Origin: Comamonas terrae
GTDB taxonomy: Bacteria; Pseudomonadota; Gammaproteobacteria; Burkholderiales; Burkholderiaceae_C
NCBI RefSeq assembly: GCF_001544075.1
Contig: NZ_BCNT01000005.1
Span: 62,001 to 126,000, forward strand
Length of the DNA: 64,000 bases
Reading direction: 5' to 3'
Below, piece after piece: positions 17,440 to 26,507 of this stretch. The notes beneath the pieces are model-generated. The model searched no databases. It saw only the letters and a program-made list of their open reading frames with translations, and was not told the origin of the DNA. Within the stretch, counting starts at the first letter, position 1. Every line of letters starts with the position of its first letter. Made by a program: the position numbers and the translations under genes.

Positions 17440-18564
17440 TCAGGCCGCCGTGCCGCGAAAGCGCAGCGATGCCTGGCGCGAAACCTCGGCCAGCAACTGC
17501 TCCTCGCGCTGGCGGTCGCGCAGCCAGCGCGCGTCGTTGCTGCCGGCCTGCACGTCGCTGCGCAGCGTCTGCAGCACCTTGGCCGCGCCCAGGCGCTCGG
17601 CCTGCGGCGCGATGGCATCCATGGTGCGCGCGATGTGCTCGGCCAGCGGCATGTGCTGGCCCGTGGCCGGGTCCACATAGACGGCCTGCAGGCCGAAGCG
17701 GCAGGCCTGGAAGCGGTTGTAGGTGTAGACCAGGTAGTCGTCCTCCTGCGGCGTGAAGGGCTCCGTATCCAGGAACCAGGCTGCCAGCGCCTGCACATAG
17801 CCGGCCAGGGCCGCGGCGCGCTCGATGGTCAGCGGCGTGTCGAAGACGCGGACCTCGATGGTGCCGAACTCGGGCTTGGGGCGGATGTCCCAATAGAAGT
17901 CCTTCATGCTCTTGACCACGCCCGTGGCCGTCATCTTCTCGAAGTACTGCTCGAACTCGGACCAGCGCAGCACGCAGGGCGCGCGGCCCGACAGCGGGAA
18001 GGCGAACACTGAATTCAGCCGCGCCGAGTCGAAGGCCGTGTCCTGCGACTGCACGAAGGGGCTGGAAGCCGACAGCGCGATGAAGTGCGGGATGTAGCGC
18101 GACATGCGGTGCAGCATGACCAGTGCCGCATCGGCGCTCGGGCAGCCGATGTGCACATGCTGGCCGAAGATGGTGAACTGCTTGCTCAGATAGCCGTACA
18201 GCGCCGACAGCTCCTGGAAGCGCGGCTTGTCGTAGATGCGCTGCTGGTGCCACAGCTGGAACGGATGCGTGCCGCCGCCGGCCACGGCGATGTTGAGCTT
18301 GTCCGCGCTGCGCACCAGGGCGTCGCGCGTCTGCGCGAGCTGGGCATGGACCTCGGAGGCGCTGTGGCAGACATCGGTCGAGATCTCGATCATGCTGCTG
18401 GTCATCTCGGGCACCACGCTGCCGGGCACGGATTCCTTGTGCATCAGGCGCAGCATGTCGGGCGCGTAAGGGGCCAGGTTGTAGTCGTGGCTGCTGAGCA
18501 ATTGCAGCTCCAGCTCCACACCCAGCGTCAGCGGCGAAGAATCGTGGAATGGCTCAAGCGGCAT
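17440..18564 (-). CDS. ybdK: YbdK-family carboxylate-amine ligase (glutamate-cysteine ligase 2 type)
   Basis: A 374-residue ATP-grasp-like GCS2 family enzyme. Motifs: [100 protein letters not shown] (cut). Members have weak gamma-glutamyl-cysteine ligase activity in vitro, but the true substrate is unclear. The start codon overlaps the end of the upstream antiporter gene by 11 bp, so the two are probably translated together. Its stop faces the stop of the Bug receptor gene 20 bp away with no clear terminator. Confidence 0.9.
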   Translation of the reverse strand: MPLEPFHDSSPLTLGVELELQLLSSHDYNLAPYAPDMLRLMHKESVPGSVVPEMTSSMIEISTDVCHSASEVHAQLAQTRDALVRSADKLNIAVAGGGTHPFQLWHQQRIYDKPRFQELSALYGYLSKQFTIFGQHVHIGCPSADAALVMLHRMSRYIPHFIALSASSPFVQSQDTAFDSARLNSVFAFPLSGRAPCVLRWSEFEQYFEKMTATGVVKSMKDFYWDIRPKPEFGTIEVRVFDTPLTIERAAALAGYVQALAAWFLDTEPFTPQEDDYLVYTYNRFQACRFGLQAVYVDPATGQHMPLAEHIARTMDAIAPQAERLGAAKVLQTLRSDVQAGSNDARWLRDRQREEQLLAEVSRQASLRFRGTAA

Positions 18565-19852
18565 GGCGGTCCTCCGAGGTGTCGGGCATCAGCGGTGCGG
18601 GCGCGGTCTGGCTGGGCGTGCCGGTTTCGTGGCGTATCTCGCGCCAGCCGGCGCCTTCGCCGGCGCGGTGCAGCGCCCAGGTGGCAACGGCCGATCCGGC
18701 CAGCTCCAGCAGCAGGATGACGGGCAGGGCAATGCCCGCGATCAGGGGGCCGGCCTGGGGCATGGCCAGCACATACTGCGAGGTGATCAGCAGGGCCACG
18801 GCCGACATGGGCGTCATCGCGCAGGCTACCCAGATCGACTGGCGCCAGCTCGTACCCGAGCCCAGGTTGCCCAGCGTCACGCCCACGGTCTTGGCCAGCA
18901 GGCGCGCGCCCACCAGGGCCAGCACGGCCAGCACCACGGTGCCGCCCCAGGATGCCGTGGCTGCCACGCCCGAGACCAGCACGAACATCAGCATGGTCAG
19001 CAACGTCGAGGCCGTGCCCATCTGGCGCGGCCAGGCCCAGGGGCGCGGGTGCAGGTGCTTGAGCAGCAGCCCGCCGAGCAGGGCGGACAGCGGGGCAGAG
19101 CCGCCGAGGTGGGACGAGACAGCCGTGGTGGCCGCGATCAGTGCCAGCATCAGAATGGACGTGTTCTCGCTGGTCGGGCTCATGATGCGCAGCGACAGGC
19201 GCATCAGCAGGCCCAGCAGCACGGCCATGGCCGCGGAGACGCCGAGCACCACCATGATCGAGGCCAGCGTGCCCAGCAGCGATGCCTCGGGCCGCGCCAC
19301 CGATTGCGCCTGTGCGCTGCCCAGCGTCAGCATGTACAGCGTGGACAGGGTGGCCAGCACCATGGCCCGGTCGGTCACGGGGCCGGCCGCATGCATGTCC
19401 TCGGCCACGCGGCGCAGCAGCACGGGCGAGGAGGCCATCGCGATGATGGCCAGGGGGGCAGCGATCTTGGCATCCAGCTGGATCAGGCGCAGCAGCAGAT
19501 AGACCGCCGTGAAGCTGAGTGCGGACTCCAGAATGCTCTGCACCAGCACCATGGGGTTGTGGCGGAACCAGCGCAGCGTGATGCGGCCGCCGCATTCGAA
19601 CAGCACCACCGAGGCGCCCAGCTCCACGAGGAACAGCACGGCGCCCTGCAGCGGCCATTGCACGCCCGAAAAGCCCAGGAAGCCGGCCAGCGCGCCCACG
19701 AGCGAATAGCCGACGACCTTGGGCATGCCCATGTGCCGCTGGCACAGGTAGCCCGCGATCGAGGCCAGTGCCAGCAAGATGGCCCAGTGCACGGCTGCGA
19801 GCCCCGCCGAGGGGCGCAGCCACTGTGACCAGAGATTCAGGATGTCGTTCAT
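18554..19852 (-). CDS. CPA2-type cation:proton antiporter
   Basis: A 432-residue polytopic membrane protein of the Na+/H+ exchanger (KefB/CPA2) group, with about 12 hydrophobic segments: [54 protein letters not shown] and further ones to [20 protein letters not shown]. There is no C-terminal TrkA-N domain, so it is not a full KefB/KefC. The transported ion is unknown. The ATG at 19852 has a good AAGGAGAG site; a longer reading to 20017 is proline-rich and improbable. The gene overlaps ybdK, forming a two-gene unit. Confidence 0.85.
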   Translation of the reverse strand: MNDILNLWSQWLRPSAGLAAVHWAILLALASIAGYLCQRHMGMPKVVGYSLVGALAGFLGFSGVQWPLQGAVLFLVELGASVVLFECGGRITLRWFRHNPMVLVQSILESALSFTAVYLLLRLIQLDAKIAAPLAIIAMASSPVLLRRVAEDMHAAGPVTDRAMVLATLSTLYMLTLGSAQAQSVARPEASLLGTLASIMVVLGVSAAMAVLLGLLMRLSLRIMSPTSENTSILMLALIAATTAVSSHLGGSAPLSALLGGLLLKHLHPRPWAWPRQMGTASTLLTMLMFVLVSGVAATASWGGTVVLAVLALVGARLLAKTVGVTLGNLGSGTSWRQSIWVACAMTPMSAVALLITSQYVLAMPQAGPLIAGIALPVILLLELAGSAVATWALHRAGEGAGWREIRHETGTPSQTAPAPLMPDTSEDRHAA

Positions 19853-20060
19853 AGGCTCTCCTTTGCTCTGTCGTGGCGCGGCGGCGCGCAGGCGCTCCGC
19901 CGCAAAGATTGCCCCGTCCCTGGCAACGCCTGGCGTTTGCCGCGCAGATCCCGCTGAGGGCGGGCCCGGCGGCAGGCCGGGGGAAGGCCTGGGATCGGGG
20001 CCAGGGGGCGGAGGCAAGTACCGCTCCCGGATCGTGAAGTCTGGCTGTGTGGCGCAGGCC

Positions 20061-22025
20061 CTATGGCCAGAAGAAACTCAGTGGCGAACGCCACATGCGC
20101 CGTCGGATGGCCGCATAAATGCGCGACCGGTCCACGCCGCTGACGTTGTGCGCGCGCAGCGCCACGCGGAATGCGAGGTAGAAGCTCACGCCAACATTCA
20201 GTGCTGCGTTAAAGGGTAGCATGGCCACGGCCCACCAGAAAATGTGGGTATGCAGCGCCTCCCAGCCCAGCGTGGCCGCGGCCACGCCGATCTGCCCGGT
20301 GGACAGTGTGACGTGGCGCACCTCCAGGCCGAGGCCGAAAAAGCCGGCGAATGCGGGCACCAGCCCCAGCATCAGGCCCAGGGAGATATTGGAGGCCAGG
20401 CCCGAGATGTTCTTGCGCAGGAACAGCGCCCAGCGGTTGGCGCGCGTGCTGCCCAGGGCGCGCGTGATGGCGGGGTTGAAGCGGATCACGGAATCGATGC
20501 GCCGCAGCACGAACCAGTTTTCCACGCCGCCGGCGATCAGGCTGCTGACGAACAGCAGCACGCCCGTGAAGGCCGCAAACAGCACCGAGGGACCGAGCAG
20601 GCTCAGCGAGCTGAGCACGCCCACGGCATGGGGCCCGTCCAGCGGCGCATGGCCGGCGAGCCGGGCAAAGCCCAGCGACAGCAGCAGGGCGGCGGGGCCC
20701 ACCACCAGCACGTTGCCGAAGATGGCCGCCACTTGCGAGCGCACGAGGTGGGCAACCTCGTCCACGAACGCGGTGATTGATTCCTCGTTCTGCAGGTCCT
20801 TGAGCTTGGCCGCCATGGCGGGCGCCGTCATGGCCGGCTGCTTGGTGGCCACCGTGAAGTGCAGCATCTGGATCAGCACGAAGCTGATGGCGTAGTTCAG
20901 GCCCGCCGCCAGGCCCGACCAGAACACCGACAGGCCCAGCGCATACAGCGCGAACTTGGCCAGCGTGGTGAAGGCCATCACCAGGCCGCCGCCTGCTGCC
21001 TTGGCCAGCATGCGGCGGTATTCGGAGCCGTCGCGCGTGATGTAGTGCTCGCCGGTCTCGGCGCTGCGCTCGGCCACCTTGGCGGCCAGCAGCGAGGTAT
21101 TGGTGGACAGCAGGGCGCGCACGCTGCGCCGCTCTATGCCCACGGAGACCAGGTTGGCCAGCAGCTCCGAAGTCTCGTAGGCTCGGTTGGCGGCCAGCAG
21201 GCAGTCGAGCAGGCGCCTCACGCGCAGAATGCGCGCGCGCAGCTGGCGCAGGCGGAACACCAGACCCACGGAAATGCCCTCGGCCTCGAAGTAGGAATAG
21301 ACCGAGGCCACGGCAGCGCGGCACGCATCCAGCCGCTCGCGCAGCCGGGCCGCGGCGGCGTCGCGCCGGTCGTTGGTGCGCAGCGGCAGCAGCACCTCCA
21401 CGCGCAGATTCTCCACATCGTGGATCAGCGCATGAAAGGGCTTTTCCTCGCGGTCCTTCTCGCTCATGCGCAGGCGCAGCTCGGGCGCAAAGCCGCTGGA
21501 CAGGATCTGCCCTGCGCAATAGGTGATGGCATCCAGCAGGCTGGTTTCCCAGAAGCTGACGGTGTTTTCCTCATGGGGCGCGATCAGCGCGGCGATGCGC
21601 TGCATCAGCTCGGCGTCCACGGCATGCAGCCAGCGCGCGTCGAATTCATCGGGCAGGGCGAGCATGAAGAGTTCCGAGGCGTCCACCGTCTCGGGCGTGC
21701 TGGGCAGCAGCTTGTAGCGCATGCGCTCGGCCACCTCGCTCATCATGGCCGTGCGCGGCGCAAAACCGAAGTCGGCCAGCAGCGCCGTGATGTCCACCGT
21801 GGAGATCAGCTTGAGCCACCAGGCCTGCAGCCGTGCGCGCGCCTCGGGGCGCGCCTCGAAGGCCTCGACCACGGTGCGCACGCGCTCCACGGCCAGGTCG
21901 GTCGACGGCTTGGGCGCGCGTATCCATTCGAACAGGTGGATGAGCCACAGATGCCGCTGGGCCAGGTCCGCTTCGGGGTTGAGCTGGGCGATCAGGCCTT
22001 CCAGGTCGAGAGTGGTTCGCTTCAT
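20061..22025 (-). CDS. SpecificRecomb (Gcr-like) family membrane protein
   Basis: A 654-residue protein commonly annotated as site-specific recombinase (Gcr type) in betaproteobacteria and Neisseria. The first ~330 residues are helical and soluble-looking (EGLIAQLNPEADLAQRHLW...). The C-terminal half contains several hydrophobic segments (LVMAFTTLAKFALYALGLSVFWS region, VLVVGPAALLLSLGFARL, LGPSVLFAAFTGVLLFVSSLI, GLMLGLVPAFAGFFGLGL). I see no serine or tyrosine recombinase active site, so DNA recombination is doubtful. The ATG at 22025 begins MKRTTLDLEG. The gene is near apaG and rpe, an arrangement I believe recurs in the order. Confidence 0.75.
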   Translation of the reverse strand: MKRTTLDLEGLIAQLNPEADLAQRHLWLIHLFEWIRAPKPSTDLAVERVRTVVEAFEARPEARARLQAWWLKLISTVDITALLADFGFAPRTAMMSEVAERMRYKLLPSTPETVDASELFMLALPDEFDARWLHAVDAELMQRIAALIAPHEENTVSFWETSLLDAITYCAGQILSSGFAPELRLRMSEKDREEKPFHALIHDVENLRVEVLLPLRTNDRRDAAAARLRERLDACRAAVASVYSYFEAEGISVGLVFRLRQLRARILRVRRLLDCLLAANRAYETSELLANLVSVGIERRSVRALLSTNTSLLAAKVAERSAETGEHYITRDGSEYRRMLAKAAGGGLVMAFTTLAKFALYALGLSVFWSGLAAGLNYAISFVLIQMLHFTVATKQPAMTAPAMAAKLKDLQNEESITAFVDEVAHLVRSQVAAIFGNVLVVGPAALLLSLGFARLAGHAPLDGPHAVGVLSSLSLLGPSVLFAAFTGVLLFVSSLIAGGVENWFVLRRIDSVIRFNPAITRALGSTRANRWALFLRKNISGLASNISLGLMLGLVPAFAGFFGLGLEVRHVTLSTGQIGVAAATLGWEALHTHIFWWAVAMLPFNAALNVGVSFYLAFRVALRAHNVSGVDRSRIYAAIRRRMWRSPLSFFWP

Positions 22026-22095
22026 GCGCGGTGAGTAAGGGGTGCGCCGTGGCGGCCGCCGGAAAAGGAAAAGATCGGGTGGGAGGCGGTGCTCA

Positions 22096-22503
22096 TCAAT
22101 GCAGCACGCGCTTTTCGGGTGTGGGCATGAGGTCGCCGGAGCCGTCCATCTGCAGCACGAACAGCGGAATCTCGCAGCTGAAGATTTCACCTTCATGATT
22201 CACGCACAGGTACGTGCCCTGCATGGTGCCGGTGGGCGTGCGCAGCTGGCAGCCGCTGGTGTACTCGAACGATTCGCCCGGCTGCAGCAGCGGCTGGCGC
22301 CCCACCACACCCAGGCCCTTGACCTCTTCCACATGGCCCAGTTCGTTGGTGATGATCCAGTGCCGCGCGATCAGCTGCGCAGGCACGTCCCCCGCATTGG
22401 TGACGGTGATGGTGTAGGAAAACACATAGACGCCAGCGGCCGGCGCCGATTGCTCGGGCAGGTAGGCGGGCTGGACTTGGACCAGAAACTCGTTCATCGG
22501 CAT
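22096..22503 (-). CDS. apaG: Co2+/Mg2+ efflux protein ApaG
   Basis: A ~135-residue single-domain protein with a beta-sandwich fold. Signatures are FLVQVQPAYLPEQSAP, YVFSYTITVTNAGDVPAQLI, ARHWIITNELG and PLLQPGESFEYTSGCQLRT, TGTMQGTYLC. The family name reflects E. coli/Salmonella phenotypes (cobalt resistance, Mg2+ efflux); the molecular role is unknown. Either of two close ATGs (22503 or 22497) could start it. It is divergent from rpe with only 31 bp between start codons, so their promoters must overlap the coding ends. Confidence 0.92.
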   Translation of the reverse strand: MPMNEFLVQVQPAYLPEQSAPAAGVYVFSYTITVTNAGDVPAQLIARHWIITNELGHVEEVKGLGVVGRQPLLQPGESFEYTSGCQLRTPTGTMQGTYLCVNHEGEIFSCEIPLFVLQMDGSGDLMPTPEKRVLH

Positions 22504-22534
22504 GGTGCAATGGTAACTGCGACAATCCTGCCCC

Positions 22535-23218
22535 ATGAGCCCCACCTACCGTATTGCCCCCTCCATCCTGTCAGCCGACTTCGCCCGTTTGGGTGAAGAG
22601 GTGCGCAATGTCATCGCCGCCGGCGCCGACTGGATCCACTTCGACGTGATGGACAACCACTACGTGCCGAACCTGACCTTCGGCCCCATGGTCTGCCAGG
22701 CCCTGAAGCCCCATGCCGTGACGCCCGACGGCCGGCCCGTGCCCATCGACGTGCATCTGATGATCCAGCCTGTGGACGAACTGGCCACGGCATTCGCCAA
22801 GGCGGGGGCCGACTACATCAGCTTCCACCCCGATGCCTCGGCCCACGTGCACCGCAGCATCCAGAACATCAAGGCCCACGGCTGCAAGGCCGGCCTGACC
22901 TTCAATCCCGCCATGCCGCTGGACGTGCTGGACTGGGTGATCGAGGACCTCGACCTGATCCTGCTGATGAGCGTGAACCCGGGCTTCGGCGGCCAGAGCT
23001 TCATCGACAGCACGCTGCGCAAGATCGAGGCCGTGCGCAAGCGCATCGAGGCCTGCGGCAAGGACATCCGCCTGGAAGTGGACGGCGGCATCAAGGAGAG
23101 CAATATCCGCGCCGTGGCCGATGCCGGCGCCGACACCTTCGTGGCCGGCAGCGCCATCTTCGGCAGGCCCGACTACAAGGCCGTGATCAACGCCATGCGC
23201 GCCAACCTGGCCGGTTGA
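22535..23218 (+). CDS. rpe: Ribulose-phosphate 3-epimerase
   Basis: A 227-residue TIM-barrel enzyme interconverting ribulose 5-phosphate and xylulose 5-phosphate in the pentose phosphate pathway. Motifs: [37 protein letters not shown] (His/Asp metal ligands), VDVHLM-type segment [23 protein letters not shown] with the catalytic region, [12 protein letters not shown] and [13 protein letters not shown]. The next gene is gph, a common pairing that connects sugar phosphate and phosphoglycolate metabolism, although a repeat-containing gap of 108 bp separates them. Confidence 0.97.
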   Translation: MSPTYRIAPSILSADFARLGEEVRNVIAAGADWIHFDVMDNHYVPNLTFGPMVCQALKPHAVTPDGRPVPIDVHLMIQPVDELATAFAKAGADYISFHPDASAHVHRSIQNIKAHGCKAGLTFNPAMPLDVLDWVIEDLDLILLMSVNPGFGGQSFIDSTLRKIEAVRKRIEACGKDIRLEVDGGIKESNIRAVADAGADTFVAGSAIFGRPDYKAVINAMRANLAG

Positions 23219-23267
23219 CCGGGCCTTGCGCGCGGGAGCCTGCAGGCCAGGAGCTTGCAGGATTTCT

Positions 23268-23326
23268 AGTGTTTTTGGCGCTTGGCGCTCTGCCATCAAG
23301 CGCTGATAGCTATTGAATTGATAGTC
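23268..23326. repeat. Interspersed repeat-like element between rpe and gph
   Basis: The gap contains TTTTTGGCGCTTGGCGCT and then ATCAAGCGCTGATAGCTATT, ending in GAATTGATAG directly before the gph ATG. The AAGCGCTGATAGCTATT core matches a short repeat I associate with Comamonadaceae intergenic regions and resembles the copies at 45297 and 52566. Because it runs up to the start codon, gph has no separate Shine-Dalgarno sequence. Confidence 0.45.
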
Positions 23327-24010
23327 ATGCAACTGAACCTGCCCGCTTCCAGCCAGGCTCTGGAACTCGACGCCGTGATGGTGGACCTGGACGGCACCAT
23401 GGTGAACACGCTGGGCGATTTCGCCGAGGCGCTCAACCGCATGCTGGCCGACCTGCAGCTGCCGCCGATCGCACCACAGGCCATCGAACACATGGTGGGC
23501 AAGGGCTCAGAACACCTGATCCGCTCCGTGCTCGCGCATGTGGGCGCCCAGGACGTGGAAGGTGCGTATCCGCGGGCCTGGCAGCGCTACGAGCACCACT
23601 ACCTGGCCATCAACGGCCAGTTCGCAGACGTTTACCCGGGCGTGCGCGAAGGCCTGGAGGCGCTCAAGGCACGCGGGCTGCGCCTGGCCTGCCTGACCAA
23701 CAAGCCGCTGTCCTTCACCCGGCCGCTGCTGGCGGCCAAGGGCCTGGACGGTTTCTTCGATCAGGTGTTCGGCGGCGACTCCTTCGAGCGCAAGAAGCCC
23801 GATCCCATGCCTTTGCTCAAGACCTGCGAGGCCCTGGGCAGCCAGCCGGCACGTACGCTGATGGTCGGGGATTCGAGCAACGATGCCCAGGCCGCCCAGG
23901 CCGCAGGCTGCCCCGTGGTGCTCATGACCTACGGCTACAACCATGGCCAGCCCATCACGGCCGTGGCGGCGCAGGCGCATCTGGACAGCCTGGCGCAGCT
24001 TGCGGGGTGA
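23327..24010 (+). CDS. gph: Phosphoglycolate phosphatase
   Basis: A 227-residue HAD-superfamily hydrolase. Motif I is VMVDLDGTMVNT with the nucleophile Asp, motif II is LACLTNKP, and motifs III/IV are RKKPDPMPLLKTCE and MVGDSSNDAQAAQAAG. The alpha-helical cap lies between motifs I and II. It removes 2-phosphoglycolate produced by DNA repair and other routes. I chose the ATG at 23327 (MQLNLPASSQALEL), although no clear ribosome-binding site precedes it and the upstream DNA is a repeat-like element. It follows rpe. Confidence 0.92.
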   Translation: MQLNLPASSQALELDAVMVDLDGTMVNTLGDFAEALNRMLADLQLPPIAPQAIEHMVGKGSEHLIRSVLAHVGAQDVEGAYPRAWQRYEHHYLAINGQFADVYPGVREGLEALKARGLRLACLTNKPLSFTRPLLAAKGLDGFFDQVFGGDSFERKKPDPMPLLKTCEALGSQPARTLMVGDSSNDAQAAQAAGCPVVLMTYGYNHGQPITAVAAQAHLDSLAQLAG

Positions 24011-24135
24011 TAGGGATTTTTGTCCGCATTTCTGGCAGGAAAAGGTGCGGATAGGCCTGTTTGCTAGAGTCGTCGGCTTTGTGTCGTCAGCGCCGGACCC
24101 GGGTCCGGCGTGGAACAAAGGAGGACTCACGCGAC

Positions 24136-25419
24136 ATGCACGGACTGCACCTGACCGCCGATCTTTACCAATGCTCGGGCCACGAGCGCTACATGCTCGA
24201 TGCCGACGCCATCGCCCGGCTGTGCCGCGAGCAGACGCAGGCTTCGGGCCTGACCTTGGTGGATGACAAGTGGGTCAAGTTCCCGCCCTATGACGGGCAG
24301 CCCGGAGGCGTGACCGGCACGGTGCTGCTGGCCGAGTCGCATCTGGCCATCCATACCTGGCCCGAGACCGGCAGCGTCACCATCGACGTCTATGTGTGCA
24401 ACTTCTCGGCCGACAACTCCAGCAAGGCCCGGGCCCTGATGGAGGGCGTTATTGCCTCCTACGCGCCGGCCCGCGCGGTGCGTCAGCAACTGATGCGCGG
24501 CGATATCGGCCTGGCCGCGGCCCGCCCGCCTGAAATGGCGGCATGCGTGCCCGCTGCCGCGGCAGATGCTGCGCCGCAATGGGCCATGGAGCAGCTGGCG
24601 CCGCATGCGCGCTTCGGCTACGAGGCCGTGGCCTGCGAAACCCGGCAGACGGCCTACCAGCAGCTGGAGCTCCTGCACACGCCGCAGTTCGGCAAGGTGC
24701 TGCGCCTGGACCGGCGCTTCATGACCTCGGAAGGCGAGGAGTTCTTCTATCACGAGGCGCTGGTGCACCCGGCCGCCACGGCGCATGCCGCGCCGCGCAA
24801 GGCGTTGATCCTCGGCGGCGGCGACGGCGGTGCGGCCGAGGAGCTGCTCAAGCACGGGCTGGAGCGGGTGGTGCTGGCCGAGCTCGACGAGGCCGTGGTG
24901 CAGTGCGCGCGCCAGCACCTGCAGGCCGTGCACCGCGGCGCCCTCGACGATGCGCGCGTGCAGATCTGCATCGGCGACGGCATGGCACTGGTCGACCGTA
25001 CCGAGGAGCGCTTTGATCTGGTGCTCATGGACCTGACCGATCCCGATACGCCGGCCGAAAGCCTTTATGCGCCGGCCGCGCTGCAGCGCATGAAGCGTGT
25101 GCTGGAGCCGGATGGCGCGCTGGTGCTGCACCTGGGCAGCCCGGTATTCCACGGCCCGCAGGTGGCCGCTCTGACGCGCCGCCTGCGCACGCAGTTTGCG
25201 GTGGTGCGCTGCTACGGCCTGTACATCCCCTTGTATGGGGCCTACTGGGGGCTGGCCGTGGCTTCGGACAGCCTGGACCCCACGGCGCTGACGGCGCAGC
25301 AGGCGGCCGATCGGCTCCAGCAGCGCCGGGTGGGCGATCTGCAGTACTACAACGCGCAAGTGCATGGCGCGCTGTTCGCCCTGCCCGGCTATTACCGCGA
25401 TCTGCTGAACGCGGAGTGA
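24136..25419 (+). CDS. speDE: Fused S-adenosylmethionine decarboxylase - spermidine synthase
   Basis: A 427-residue two-domain polyamine enzyme. Residues 1-~145 are a class 1b AdoMet decarboxylase with the self-cleavage/pyruvoyl site LLAESHLAIHTWPE (Ser68, His73) and Cys88 in DVYVCNF. Residues ~165-427 are an aminopropyltransferase with QTAYQQLELLHTPQFGKVL, RRFMTSEGEEFFYHE, ALILGGGDGGAAEELLKH, VVLAELDEAVV and LVLMDLTDPDTPAESLY. The fused protein would make decarboxylated AdoMet and transfer its aminopropyl group to putrescine. I chose the ATG at 24136 with AAAGGAGG upstream. No polyamine genes are adjacent. Similar fusions are known in bacteria. Confidence 0.93.
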   Translation: MHGLHLTADLYQCSGHERYMLDADAIARLCREQTQASGLTLVDDKWVKFPPYDGQPGGVTGTVLLAESHLAIHTWPETGSVTIDVYVCNFSADNSSKARALMEGVIASYAPARAVRQQLMRGDIGLAAARPPEMAACVPAAAADAAPQWAMEQLAPHARFGYEAVACETRQTAYQQLELLHTPQFGKVLRLDRRFMTSEGEEFFYHEALVHPAATAHAAPRKALILGGGDGGAAEELLKHGLERVVLAELDEAVVQCARQHLQAVHRGALDDARVQICIGDGMALVDRTEERFDLVLMDLTDPDTPAESLYAPAALQRMKRVLEPDGALVLHLGSPVFHGPQVAALTRRLRTQFAVVRCYGLYIPLYGAYWGLAVASDSLDPTALTAQQAADRLQQRRVGDLQYYNAQVHGALFALPGYYRDLLNAE

Positions 25420-25443
25420 TCCGCGGCGGCCTGCGCTGCCGTG

Positions 25444-26073
25444 TCAGGAGGCCTCGCCGAGCAATGCCTTCTTGAGCTGCTCGTCGGCCGGATGCGGGCC
25501 CAGCCAGATGCCCAGCAGGGCCTGGAAGAACTCCGGCTCCTTGAACGGCTCGCCTTGAGGCTGGCCCTTGACGGTGACCTGCGTGCCGTGGCGGGGAATC
25601 CAGTCGACGGTGAAGGTCTCGCCGGCCAGCAGCTTCTTGTGATCGGTGAAGATCTGGCTCATGCGCAGCACGCCCGGCACCAGCTTGGAAAAGGCCGCGC
25701 GCTCCATGTTGTCCTCCATGCCGCGCGAAAACAGCTTGCCCAGTTCGGACGAGTCGATGTCGCGCAGCATGGTCACGCTCATGCGCTTGGGGCCGGGCAG
25801 GGCTGCGATCTCCTGCAGGCTGCGGGCCGGCTTTTCCAGGTACAGGCCGGCGGTATAGACCTTGAAGACGGCCTTGTAGCGGGTGCCCGCGCCGTTGAGC
25901 CGCAGCTTCTGGCCACCGACCTCGGCGTGCGGCTCGTAGCGCACGCCATGCAGCGTCTGCACGGCCGCGTTGGCGTTGTCGGCGGCCCGGACCATGGCCG
26001 GTGCCGCGGCGGCCAGGAGCCCGGCCAGCGTGGCGGCCGCCCAGGCAGCGCGGCAGGGGGGGGGGATGGGCAT
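25444..26073 (-). CDS. Exported chalcone-isomerase-like protein
   Basis: A 209-residue protein with an N-terminal signal peptide (AAWAAATLAGLLAAAAPAMVRA, cleavage before ADNAN). The mature part matches the bacterial chalcone isomerase-like family: LRLNGAGTRYKAVFKVYTAGLYLEKPA (family GxGxR...KVYxxxLYL), KRMSVTMLRDIDSSELGKLF and FTVDWIPRHGTQVTVKGQP. Bacterial members are periplasmic and the function is unknown; they are not expected to isomerise chalcones. The ATG at 26073 has GGAGGAG upstream; a longer frame to 26280 is unlikely. The gene converges with speDE (24 bp between stops) and is divergent from the trp operon. Confidence 0.85.
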   Translation of the reverse strand: MPIPPPCRAAWAAATLAGLLAAAAPAMVRAADNANAAVQTLHGVRYEPHAEVGGQKLRLNGAGTRYKAVFKVYTAGLYLEKPARSLQEIAALPGPKRMSVTMLRDIDSSELGKLFSRGMEDNMERAAFSKLVPGVLRMSQIFTDHKKLLAGETFTVDWIPRHGTQVTVKGQPQGEPFKEPEFFQALLGIWLGPHPADEQLKKALLGEAS

Positions 26074-26232
26074 GCTGTCTCCTCCATTCTTGTGCCGGAC
26101 CTGCGCCGCATCCGGTGCGTGACCGGTGAAACTGTTTTGCGCAGGCCGTGGCTGTTTTGCGTGCGGCGCATGATGGCGTCGGGGCCGGCACGCAGCAATA
26201 CGGGTTGTTCCGGGGAGCGGGGCTGCGGGTCC

Positions 26233-26262
26233 TTGGGTGGTGCCACAGGGATGCGCTACACT
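26233..26262 (+). promoter_or_regulatory. Putative trp operon promoter
   Basis: TTGGGT (26233-26238) and TACACT (26257-26262) are separated by 18 bp, within the 434-bp gap upstream of trpE. Transcription would begin near 26269, about 240 nt before the trpE start, leaving a long leader. The match is moderate. Confidence 0.35.
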
Positions 26263-26272
26263 TGCGCGCATC

Positions 26273-26356
26273 ATGTTCATTCACCGTACGTTCATTACAG
26301 GTTGTGGAGACCGGGGAGCCTGGCCCTGGCGCAAGCCTGCCCACATGAACCGCTGA
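26273..26356 (+). CDS. Possible trp leader peptide
   Basis: A 27-residue open frame that begins just after the putative -10 box. It contains two tryptophan codons close together in the segment GAWPWRKP (residues 15-22), in a leader preceding trpE. This is the layout expected for ribosome-mediated attenuation. There is no good Shine-Dalgarno sequence and no classical U-tract terminator follows, so this is a hypothesis. The frame could also occur by chance in GC-rich DNA. Confidence 0.3.
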   Translation: MFIHRTFITGCGDRGAWPWRKPAHMNR

Positions 26357-26442
26357 ACGCACTCCGGCACGAGCCCGGCGTGCACCCGAGGCCCGTCCCG
26401 GGCCAATTGGAATGAACCGGCGCATTACCAGCACAGCAAGCG

Positions 26443-26477
26443 TCACCTGCGTTTTCCGAAAGCATTCGTGCAGGTGA
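26443..26477 (+). promoter_or_regulatory. Hairpin in the trpE leader
   Basis: TCACCTGC (26443-26450) can pair with GCAGGTGA (26470-26477) around a 19-nt loop. The stem ends 30 bp before the GTG of trpE. No T-tract follows, so it is not a simple terminator; it may affect trpE translation or mRNA stability. The rest of the 26074-26507 gap shows only GC-rich sequence, including a GGCCCG-TCC-CGGGCC dyad near 26391-26405. Confidence 0.35.
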
Positions 26478-26507
26478 GTGATGCGCCATGTATCCCGGAG
26501 CTGTCCC

